The notes beneath the pieces are model-generated. The model ran no database searches. It was not told where the DNA came from and worked only from the letters and a program-made list of their open reading frames with translations. Below, piece by piece: positions 22,396 to 32,200 of a stretch of 64,000 bases of DNA. Positions within the stretch are counted from its first letter, which is position 1. Every line of letters begins with the position of its first letter. This DNA comes from Hemerocallis citrina (taxonomy: Eukaryota; Streptophyta; Magnoliopsida; Asparagales; Asphodelaceae), in the NCBI GenBank assembly GCA_017893485.1, contig CM030368.1, positions 113,292,220 through 113,356,219 on the forward strand, in the 5' to 3' direction. The position numbers and the translations under genes are program-made.

Positions 22396-23185
22396 ATGGT
22401 TAAGTTTTCTTCCATGGATGAGATCCCCTCCTCGGACCTAGGCGTCAGCCGAGCGGTCAGGTCGAGCAAGGGTAAAGGGAAGGAGGTCGTGGAGCCGACC
22501 GAAGAGACAATGGTCGGGCCCAATACAAACGAGGAGGTTGCCGAGCCTCTCCAAGAGGTAGTGGTCCGATCTAGCGAGGGCAAGGGTGTGGAAACGATAA
22601 TTGAGCACCCGAAGGCTGCAGGGGAGTTGGGTCGGCTTCCGAGCATTCTGTCGAGCGTTGGCGGTGTGCGGAGCTACTCCGGAGATCTGTTGGAGAAGGT
22701 GACGCTGGGCACTGCCAAGTCGATCGAGGAGAACGAGCCGAGGGAAACTTCTGAGGTGGATCAGATCTCTTCGGTCCTGACCGAGGCAGATTTGCATCGT
22801 ATCCGGAGCGGCTTCTGAATCCCCGCGGAGTACGTGCTCCTTCTCCTCAACCCTGGCTTCCGAGTGTGCACATCGTCCTCGGCCGATACATGCGTTTTTC
22901 CCGCTGATTCATTGAATGCCAGACTTCGGCTGCCGCTGCACCCTTTCGTAATCGAGGTGCTGTAGTGGTACGGCTTGAGTCCGGCATAGCTAATGCCGAA
23001 CACCTGGCGGCACGTTATGGCGTTTGTTCTTCAATGCCAGGAGGTCGGCGCTCTGCCCAACATGTTCATCCTTCGGAGTCTCTACCGTCCTTGCCAACCA
23101 AACAAAAATGAGCAGAGGTACTACCTCTCGCCGAGGAAGGGTGTGAAGCTGATCGAGAACCCGGACTGGATCAAGCATTGGAAAG
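22396..23185 (+). pseudogene. Antisense PF04195/coiled-coil gene, copy A, exon 1 (5' part)
   Basis: The start MVKFSSMDEIPSSD matches copy B (MVKISSTDETPSSD), so the ATG at 22396 is preferred over upstream in-frame codons. A low-complexity N-terminus is followed by the PF04195 ('putative gypsy type transposon') region with LRLPLHPFVIEVL and MPNTWRHVMAFVLQCQEVGA. In-frame stops are TGA at 22816 and TAG at 22963 and 22987. Copy B has CAA at the first position and CAG at the other two. The exon is cut after IKHWK by insertion of element 2 and resumes at 47430. Biochemical function is unknown; such extra ORFs are described for Tat-lineage elements. It lies opposite in orientation to gag-pol. Confidence 0.85.
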
Positions 23186-23781
23186 TGTTGCCGCTAAATT
23201 TGGTGTGGGGGCAAACAGATGGAATTTGTGGATTCTTGGGAAACTTTGAATAGAAAACTTGTTTACCTATTTAGCCGGAGTTTGATCGTCGCTCCCGCCG
23301 TACACCTGCAAAAAGTGCGAGACACCGGGGTTGTTCCCGGCGACGCACCCTCCGACGCTCAATTCAGTAATCAGAAGTGATTATGAGGGAGCGTAAAACT
23401 GGAAAAAGATTGATTACCTCTTAATAGAGATGAGTGGGGGGTATTTATAGGCATCTTAGGGGATCAAATTAGGCATGTAATTCCTGTGTATAGATAAGGA
23501 ATGTAATCCCTAATTCCCAGTGAAAGGATAGATATGAATCAGGGCCGTTGATTAGGATTAATCAGAAACCCTAATTCTATCCTCATGGACTGGGTTCGCT
23601 GCGGATTGAAACCCGCACCCAGTCGGGGTGGACCCGTTCGTGGGTTATTGGATATTTGAGGGAGAGATACAGTACCCGCTTCAGGCCCAACAATAGGTAA
23701 AATTACCATTTTACCCGTAAGCTTTAAGATTCGTTCCTGATTTGGACGGTTCTGATTTAACCCCGTTTTTTAGCCATATCA
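23186..23781 (-). repeat. 3' LTR of Tat element 2
   Basis: TGTTGCCGC to CCATATCA, aligned end to end with the copy at 46833-47429. Confidence 0.93.
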
Positions 23782-24160
23782 CGAGCCCCCACTCCTGAAG
23801 ACTGAGCTTGATCAGCCTTTGAGGAGTAGTTTTATTGTTTTAATGGCTAGGGGAGTTGTATCGGAGTCCAAATGGAAGGTTTTGAATCTTTCCAGGGGGT
23901 AGTATGGTCATTTTTTGAGTTGGTTGCGTTCCAAGTTGATTTGGAGCTCTCCTGGTGATTTGGTGATTTTTATCTACCTTTTCGTAATATTTACTTAATT
24001 TTTGCGAAGTGTCGATTTGTCGTTCGGGGGTCTTAATAAATGGTCCTAGGCGATAATTATCCACTCGGGTATTCAAAAATATTTCCCCGAATTTTTAATC
24101 ATTTTTTTGCAATATTTTAAGTAAATAAAACGATTTTAATAAATAAAATACCGAATTATT
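23782..24160 (-). other. Polypurine tract and 3' untranslated part of Tat element 2
   Basis: The minus strand ends AGGAGTGGGGGCTCG immediately before the LTR, the likely polypurine tract. The remainder is AT-rich and non-coding. Confidence 0.6.
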
Positions 24161-25400
24161 GCGTAGCGTGATCTGAACCGTTGATTTTGAGCGAGCGCGA
24201 AATTCTGGAAGATCGGATGGACGCAGTTGCTCGGCTGTATTTTTCTCACTTTCGTGGGTCGGATGGGCACTTGCTCAGAATTCGAGCGAAGTGGCTCGGC
24301 TCTTCCTCTGCGCAAGTGGCTCGGATCGCCAGTCGCTCAGCTCGGAATACCGAGCGACGTGGAGCGATCTGGGCCGTTGGATCTTGACGCGAATCTTGAG
24401 ACTGGCGTGGTTCCCAAGAAAACACTATCTTGTCGTTTAGTGGACGTGGCGCAATCTGGATCGTCGATCATCTGAGGAACGAATTTCGTGACGATCCAAC
24501 GGTCGGGGACGCTCGGGAGCAATTTTCTTCACTTTCGTGGCTCGGATTGGCACTTGCTCGGAATCCGAGCGATATAGCTCGGTTTTTCCCTCGGACAAAT
24601 GGCTCGGATCATGTGTCACTTAGTTCGGAATGCCGAGCGACGTGGAGCGATCTCAGCCGTCTGATCTTGGCGCGGATCTCAATGCGGGCTCAGTTTCCAA
24701 GAAAATACTATCTTGTCGTGTAGTGGCGCTGGCAAGATCTGAGCCGTCAGATCGAAATCGAGCGCGAATCTTGAAGAGAAAGTTGTTTTTCTCCATTTTG
24801 TAGCTCGGATTGGCACTTGCTCGGAATCCGAGCGATATAGCTTGGTTTTTCCCTCGGACAAATGGCTCAGATCGCGTGTCACTCAGTTCGAAATGCCGAG
24901 CGACGTGGAGCGATCTCAGCCGTCTGATCTTGGCGCGGATCTCGACGCTGGCTCAGTTTCCAAGAAAATACTATCTTGTCGTGTAGTGGTGCTGGCAAGA
25001 TCTGAGCCGTCTGATCGAAATATAGCACGAATCTTGAGGAGAAAGTTGTTTTTCTCCATTTCGTAGCTCGGATTGGCACTTGCTCGGAATCCGAGCGATA
25101 TAGCTCGGATCGCCTGTTGCTCGGGGGTTAGATCCGAGGGAAATGGAGCGATCTCAGCCGTCTGATCTTGGCACAAATCTCGATGCTGGCTCAGTTTCCA
25201 AGAAAACACTATCTTGTTGTGTAGTGGTGCTGGCAAGATCTGAGCTGTCTGATCGAAATATAGCGCGAATCTTGAGGAGAAAGTTGTTTTTCTCCATTTC
25301 GTAGCTCGGATTGGCACTCGCTCGGAATCCGAGCGATATAGCTCGGATCGCCTGTCGCTCGGGGGTTAGATCCGAGGGACGTGGGGCGATCTCAGCCATT
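24161..25400. repeat. ~262-bp tandem repeat field, inner copy
   Basis: CTCGGAATCCGAGCG or close variants recur at about 24272, 24554, 24818, 25081 and 25319. Each unit also carries CAAGAAAAYACTATCTTGT and GATCTSAGCCGTCTGATC. It is more regular than the outer copy, suggesting recent homogenisation. It lies directly upstream of the antisense gene promoter. Confidence 0.88.
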
Positions 25401-25556
25401 TGATCTAGAGCACCGAGCGGCTTTACTTAGGTTGAAACGTTGCTTCTTTTGCTAATGGTCATGCCTCTTCATTATTTAGCCGTTTGGGCTTTTGTAACGG
25501 TTCAAGGGAGGCCCAAAAGTCGCGCCCTTACGTTACAAAGCTCAAGAGGCACCGTT

Positions 25557-25566
25557 TTTACTATAA
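25557..25566 (+). promoter_or_regulatory. Putative TATA region of the antisense gene, copy B
   Basis: TTACTATAAT followed by a C-run and a CT-rich leader with TTTCACTTTCACTTTCTCAC. Position and leader are conserved with copy A. Confidence 0.5.
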
Positions 25567-25751
25567 TCCCCCCCCAACATTTCACCTCATTTCTCACTTT
25601 CACTTTCTCACTCTTGATTTTCACTCGCAAGCGAAGTTTTTAGCTCTCGAGCGGTGCTGCTAGCTGTCGCGGCCAGGCGTTTTAATCTCCGGTGATCTTT
25701 CCGGCCGTAATTATCGCCTCAAGGTCAGTATCTATCCCCATCTTTATAAAA

Positions 25752-28005
25752 ATGGTTAAGATTTCTTCCACGGACGAGACCCCCTCCTCGGACGCTCACG
25801 CCAACCGAGAGGTCAGGCCGAGCAAAGACAAAGGGAAGAGGGTCGTGGAGCCGACCGAAAAGACTTTGGTCCGACCGAACGAAGACGGGGAGATTGCCGA
25901 GCCTCTACAGGAGGTTGGGGTCCGTTCGTCCAAGGGCAAGGGTGTGGAGACGATCATTGAACATCCGAAGACGGCAGGGGAGTTGGGTCGGCAGCCGATC
26001 GTTTTGTCGAGCGTCGGCGGTGTGCGGAGCTATTCTAAAGAGTTATTGGAGAAGGTGATGCAGGGCACCGCAAAGTCAGTCGAAGAGAACGAGCCGAGGG
26101 AGATATCCGAGGTGGACCATATCTTTTCGGTCCTAACCGAGGCAGATTTGCATCGGATCCGGAGCGGGTTCCAAATCCCGGCAGAGTACGGACTTCTGCT
26201 CCCTGGCCCCGGCTTCCGAGCGTGCACCTCGTCCTCGGTTGATGTTTGTGTTTTTCCCGCCGACTCACTGAATGCCGGACTACGTTTGCCGCTGCACCCC
26301 TTTGTGGTCGAGGTGCTGCAGTGGTACGGCTTGTGTTCGGCTCAGCTAATGCCGAATACTTGGCGGCATGTGATGGCGTTCGTTCTCCAGTGTCAGGAGG
26401 TCGGCGCCGAGCCAAATATGTTCATTCTACGGAGCCTCTACCGACCTTGTCAACCGAGCAAGAACAAGCAACGGTATTACCTCTCGCCGAGGAGGGGCGT
26501 GAAGCTGATTGAAAACCCGGATTCGATCAAGCATTGGAAGGAAAAGTACTTCCTCATCTGAGCTCCCAAGCCGTGGGAGATACCGACAGTGTGGTCGAAG
26601 GACGGTCTGCCGAAGCGGGCGAAGAAAGAGCCCGTGCTCAGCAATGAGGAGGCAGATATCGTGGAGAAGTTGCTCGCTCTTCCGACACTCAATTTGAAGG
26701 ATATTACGGAGGAGGCGTTGTTCCGAGGGCGTCTCAGTCCGATCAACCCCAGTACGATTCTTTTATTCTGTTTAAGCTTTTGAAGCTTTTGAAAACATTT
26801 CTAACTTTTTCAGCTCGGCTTGTGCAGAATCCTTCGGCATGGATTACAAAGCTCTGATGGCGAAGGGCCGAGCGTCGAGGGAGGAGGAGATGAGGAAGAG
26901 GAAGAGGACCGTGTCCGGGCCTCAAGGCGGCCGAGCGCCCAAAATATCCTCGGTTTCTCCGACCCCCAAGCGTCCGGTGATTGAGGTTACTGAGACCAAG
27001 GCCGAGCAAGGCCCAATCTCGCCGACCGTCTTACCTGCTTCGGATGTGCCGACCCCGCCTCCGCAGACCGATGCTCCGGGATCTTCTAGCGGAGCGTTCA
27101 ATATCGGCGCGCTGATGGCTCTCGAAGTCCCGCCGCTCACTGCCGAGGCCGAGCGGATTTTGACCGAGGAGCACAAGCGCATCTTCATCCCCGATTGGAG
27201 GGTGATGAAGGTCGATGGGTTCTTGGGGGACGAAAATATCTGTATGCAGGCGGTGAAACACCTGCCGACCCCCAAGGACCGAGTGGCGTTGAAGGCTCGT
27301 GAGGTTGGGGACGCGGCGATGCAGATTGCTCGGAATACTATGTCGGTAAGTATGAGTCATGCTTTTTGAAAATTTCTCTAAGTTTTTGTGCTCGTCACTC
27401 ATAATTTCTTATGCTGCCTGTAGACCCTCTGCCACTTCAACTACTTGCTCGAGGAGTTCAAAAGCGAGGAGAAGGAGATGACCGTTCTGAACGACCGTGA
27501 ACGGTCGGAACGGTCAAAAGCGGTGAAGGAGCTGGAGGCCGAGCATCTGCGTTCTTCTTCGCTCAAGGCCGAAGTTGCCAACTTGAAGGCTCAGCTTGCC
27601 GAGGCACAGAGGATCTCGGCCGCCGAGGCTTCCAAGGTCGAGGCCATTGAGAAGGAGAGGGCTTGGCTCGAAAGGGAGCTGTCTGAAGCTCGGAAGGCGA
27701 CCGAGGAAGCCATGAGCGAGCAAGCGGGGAAGGTGGCGGCCGTAGAAAAGGCCGTTCGGGAGGAGGCCGAAGCCCATATCCTGACGAACATGGAGGAGGC
27801 TTACGGTCGAGCTCTGAAGCACATCGTCGCTCGGAACCCCGAGTTTGATGTCTCGGACTATTACTTCTACGACTCTGTGGCGGGTGAGGAAGAGATGCCC
27901 TTGTCCGTGATCACGCCAAAGCCGGAGAGAGAAAATGCCGAGGACGAGGGTGATACTGGTCGTGCAATTGTAACCGTGCCGACCGTTGACGAGGTCGACC
28001 CTTGA
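25752..28005 (+). pseudogene. Antisense PF04195/coiled-coil gene, copy B, near-intact
   Basis: Three exons: 25752-26751, 26828-27345 and 27424-28005, with GT-AG introns of 76 and 78 bp. The total is 2100 nt, about 699 codons in one frame. Residues 1-150 are low-complexity and charged. About 155-260 is the PF04195-type region (LRLPLHPFVVEVLQWYGL, MPNTWRHVMAFVLQCQEVGA). The middle is Pro-rich with a basic RKRKR patch, and exon 3 begins with ~120 residues of coiled coil rich in Glu, Ala and Lys, ending in an acidic tail. The only fault is TGA at 26559-26561 (codon 270), where copy A has CGA, a CpG transition. It runs opposite to gag-pol. Its role is unknown; structural or regulatory help to the retrotransposon is inference. 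Confidence 0.85.
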
Positions 28006-28221
28006 CTTTGTCGTCTTCTGCTCTGTTTTTCTTTTCTTCTTTTTTGTAACGCCTAACTGCGGACTGGCCACCGCCCTTTGTAAACTCTTGGATTTCAATG
28101 CAAACTTTTGTGGGATTTTGGCTGAGGATTATGAAACTTTTTACAAAAATGTTTAACTCTTTTTGCTCGGACTGTATCTCTATGTGTCGAAGATTTCCCT
28201 TGATATTTCTCCGCTTTTCAG

Positions 28222-29061
28222 GTTGAGTTTGGTCCAATTACTGAGGTTTCGTACCTCCGCACTGAGTTAGAAAAAACAAAGGGGGCTCTTTCTCGCAATC
28301 GGAATAAAGCGTTTTATGACTTCTTGAATTTGGAAGAAATCAAAGCAACAGCGAGAGGGTATTTGAGTGAGTTAAAGCAACTACGGAAGTAGTTATAAAA
28401 AATGCCTCTCGAAGGCGAGGTAGAGCTGATCCGTAAGGGCCTCTTTGATGTCGAGGCGAGAAATAGCGAACTGCTGGCGGAGATCCGTCAATTGGAGGTG
28501 ACAGTAAAAGAACACTCAGCCGAAGAAGAGGAGTTAGCTTCGAAGGTGGGGATGTTGATGTCCGAGCGCGACGAGTTATTGGCCAGAATCGACAAATTAA
28601 GGTGGATCACGATCGATAGAGGTATCGAAGTGACTCATCTTCGTCGCGTGGTGGCTGATAATACTAATGTCGCAGGTTCGTCTAAACTTCCTCGTCTCAA
28701 AACATCGGAGGCGGACGAGATCCTGAGAGATAGGATCATCGAGCTGGAGGAGGAGATTGCTTCGCTAAAACCTCAGCCTATAAGGGCAAATGTTCGCAGC
28801 ACGTCATGCACTCGCAAGGAGAGCGAAAGAGAGATCACTTTTTATGAACTTGCGACTCGCTTGCTTGCTGTTAGGCAAAGCCCAGCAAATGCTCAGAGTT
28901 TCGTAGCTATTTTGTCTAGTGGGGCCTCGATTGGGGCCACCGCTAGAACTAGTGACGAAGGGGGATCTCGCTTCGTAGGTCTAGAGTCGAGCTCCGAAGT
29001 GAGGCGACGTCGCCCTCGTGTGTCTCTGAACCGAAGCGTTCCCCTTCCAAAGAAGCACTGA
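28222..29061 (+). pseudogene. Second antisense coiled-coil reading frame, copy B
   Basis: Begins right after a strong acceptor TTTTCAG with VEFGPITEVSYLRTEL. It runs through stops TAG 28390 and TAA 28396, then MPLEGEVELIRKGLFDVEAR, a heptad-like coiled coil (KEHSAEEEELASKVGMLMSE), and ends VSLNRSVPLPKKH. At the two stops copy A has CAA codons, so the frame was once continuous. A splice from GAG|GTCGAC at 27993 in the preceding exon would join it in frame and skip the stop at 28003; both copies keep GAG|GTC there. It may therefore be an alternative C-terminal extension rather than a separate gene. Function unknown. Confidence 0.65.
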
Positions 29062-29261
29062 ATAAATTGTATTATGTTTTTCAAATTATTGTAAAAAATC
29101 TTGTTGTAGTGTCAGCTCGGTCCGGGCCCTTAATAAGAAAGTTTGTTTTGTTCCCGATGTTTGAGTGTTGTGATCGTTGACAAATTGATAACTATAACTT
29201 CTCCAACTTTTGACAACTACTCAAAATCAGAAGCAAATCTTCCTTCATATGGGTGACCCAC
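29062..29261 (+). other. 3' flank of the antisense gene before the satellite
   Basis: AT-rich with CTTAATAAGAAAG, a possible poly(A)-signal region. It matches 61711-61900 of element 1, so it is a conserved part of the element. Confidence 0.45.
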
Positions 29262-32200
29262 TCCTAGCTCGCTTAAGAGCGAGCTTTGCGGAGCTGAGCC
29301 GAACCACGCATTTGGACTCCGAACTTGTCGTTAGAGTAGTTCAACGGTTGCGGGAGCAATTCCGAATGGCGAATTACTTCTAGTGCGCTTAGGAGCGAAC
29401 TTGCGAAGTAGAATCGAGCCAAGTGTTGGACTCCGAACCATCGTTAGGGTAGTTCAACGGTTGTGGGAGCAATTCCGAATGGCGAACTACTTCTAGTCCG
29501 CTTAGGAGTGAACTTGCGAAGTAGAATCGAGCCAAGTGTTGGACTCCGAACCATCGTTAGAGTGGTTCAACGGTTGTGGGAGCAATTCCGAATGGCAAAC
29601 CACTTCTATTTCGCTTAGGAGCGAACTTGCGAAGTAGAATCGAGCCAAGTGTTGGACTTCGAACCATCGTTAGAGTGGTTCAACGGTTGTGGGAGCAATT
29701 CCGAATGGCGAACTACTTCTAGTTCGCTTAGGAGCGAACTTGCAAAGTAGAATCGAGCCAAGTGTTGGACTCCGAACCATCGTTAAAGTAGTTTAACGGT
29801 TGTGGGAGCAATTCCGAATGGCGAACCACTTCTAGTTCGTTTAGGAGTGAACTTGCGAAGTAGAATCGAGCCAAGTGTTGGACTCCGAACCATCGTTAGA
29901 GTGGTTCAACGGTTGTGGGAGCAATTCCGAATGGCGAACTGCTTCTAGTTCGCTTAGGAGCGAACTTGCGAAGTAGAATCGAGCCAAGTGTTGGACTCCG
30001 AACCATCATTAGAGTGGTTCAACGGTTGTGGGAGCAATTCCGACTGGCGAACCACTTCTAGTTCGCTTAGGAGCAAACTTGCGAAGTAGAATCGAGCCAA
30101 GTGTTGGACTCCGAACCATCGTTAGAGTGGTTCAACGGTTGTGGGAGCAATTCCGAATGGCGAACTACTTCTTGTTCGCTTAGGAGCGAACTTGCGAAGT
30201 AGAATCGAGCCAAGTGTTGGACTCCGAACCATCGTTAGGGTAGTTCAACGGTTGTGGGAGCAATTCGAATGGCGAACTACTTCTAGTCAGCTTAGGAACG
30301 AACTTGCAAAGTAGAATCGTGCCAAGTGTTGGACTCCGAACCATCGTTAGGGTAGTTCAACGGTTGTGGGAGCAATTCCGAATGGCGAACTACTTCTAGT
30401 CCGCTTAGGAGTGAACTTGCGAAGTAGAATCGAGCCAAGTGTTGGACTCCGAACCATCGTTAGAGTGGTTCAACGGTTGTGGAAGCAATTCCGAATGGCA
30501 AACCACTTCTATTTCGCTTAGGAGCGAACTTGCGAAGTAGAATCGAGCCAAGTGTTGGACTTCGAACCATCGTTAGAGTGGTTCAACGGTTGTGGGAGCA
30601 ATTCCGAATGGCGAACTACTTCTAGTTCGCTTAGGAGCGAACTTGCGAAGTAGAATCGAGCCAAGTGTTGTACTCCGAACCATCGTTAAAGTAGTTCAAC
30701 GGTTGTGGGAGCAATTCCGAATGGCGAACCACTTCTAGTTCGTTTAGGAGTGAACTTGCGAAGTAGAATCGAGCCAAGTGTTGGACTCCGAACCATCGTT
30801 AGAGTGGTTCAACGGTTGTGGGAGCAATTCCGAATGGCGAACTGCTTCTAGTTCGCTTAGGAGCGAACTTGCGAAGTAGAATCGAGCCAAGTGTTGGACT
30901 CCGAACCATCGTTAGAGTGGTTCAACGGTTGTGGGAGCAATTCCGAATGGCGAACCACTTCTAGTTCGCTTAGGAGCAAACTTGCGAAGTAGAATCGAGC
31001 CAAGTGTTGGACTCCGAACCATCGTTAGAGTGGTTCAACGGTTGTGGGAGCAATTCCGAATGGCGAACTGCTTCTAGTTCGCTTAGGAGCGAACTTGCGA
31101 AGTAGAATCGAGCCAAGTGTTGGACTCCGAACCATCGTTAGAGTGGTTCAACGGTTGTGGGAGCAATTCCGAATGGCGAACCACTTCTAGTTCGCTTAGG
31201 AGCGCACTTGCGAAGTAGAATCGAGCCAAGTGTTGGACTCCGAACCATCGTTAGAGTGGTTCAACGGTTGTGGGAGCAATTCCGAATGGCGAAATACTTC
31301 TAGTTTGCTTAGGAGCGAACTTGCGAAGTAGAATCGTGCCAAGTGTTGGACTCCGAACCATCGTTAGGGTAGTTCAACGGTTGTGGGAGCAATTCCGAAT
31401 GGCGAACTACTTCTAGTCCGCTTAGGAGTGAACTTGCGAAGTAGAATCGAGCCAAGTGTTGGACTCCGAACCATCGTTTGAGTGGTTCAACGGTTGTGGG
31501 AGCAATTCCGAATGGCAAACCACTTCTATTTCGCTTAGGAGCGAACTTGCGAAGTAGAATCGAGCCAAGTATTGGACTTCGAACCATCGTTAGAGTGGTT
31601 CAACGGTTGTGGGGGCAATTCCGAATGGCGAACTACTTCTAGTTCGCTTAGGAGCGAACTTGCAAAGTAGAATCGAGCCAAGTGTTGGACTCCGAACCAT
31701 CGTTAAAGTAGTTCAACGATTGTGGGAGCAATTCCGAATGGCGAACCACTTCTAGTTCGTTTAGGAGTGAACTTGCGAAGTAGAATCGAGCCAAGTGTTG
31801 TACTCCGAACCATCGTTAGAGTGGTTCAACGGTTGTGGGAACATTTCCGAATGGCAAACCACTTCTAGTTCGCTTAGGAGCGAACTAGAATCGAGCCAAG
31901 TGTTGGACTCCGAACCATCGTTAGAGTAGTTCAACGGTTGTGGGAGCAATTCCGAATGGCGAACTACTTCTAGTTCGCTTAGGAGCGAACTTGCGAAGTA
32001 GAATCGAGCCAAGTGTTGGACTCCGAACCATCGTTAGAGTGGTTCAACGCTTGTGGGAGAAATTCCGAATTGCGAACTTCTTCTAGTTCGCTTAAGAGCG
32101 ATTTTGCGAAGTAGAATCGAGCCAAGTGTTGGACTCCGAACCATCGTTAGAGTGGTTCAACGGTTGTGGGAGCAATTCCGAATGGCGAACTGCTTCTAGT

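Noticed and set aside
31309..32012. Minus-strand open frames of 83-92 codons in the large satellite
   Set aside because: They read through repeat units and translate the repeat; they vary with unit indels and have no start or domain support.
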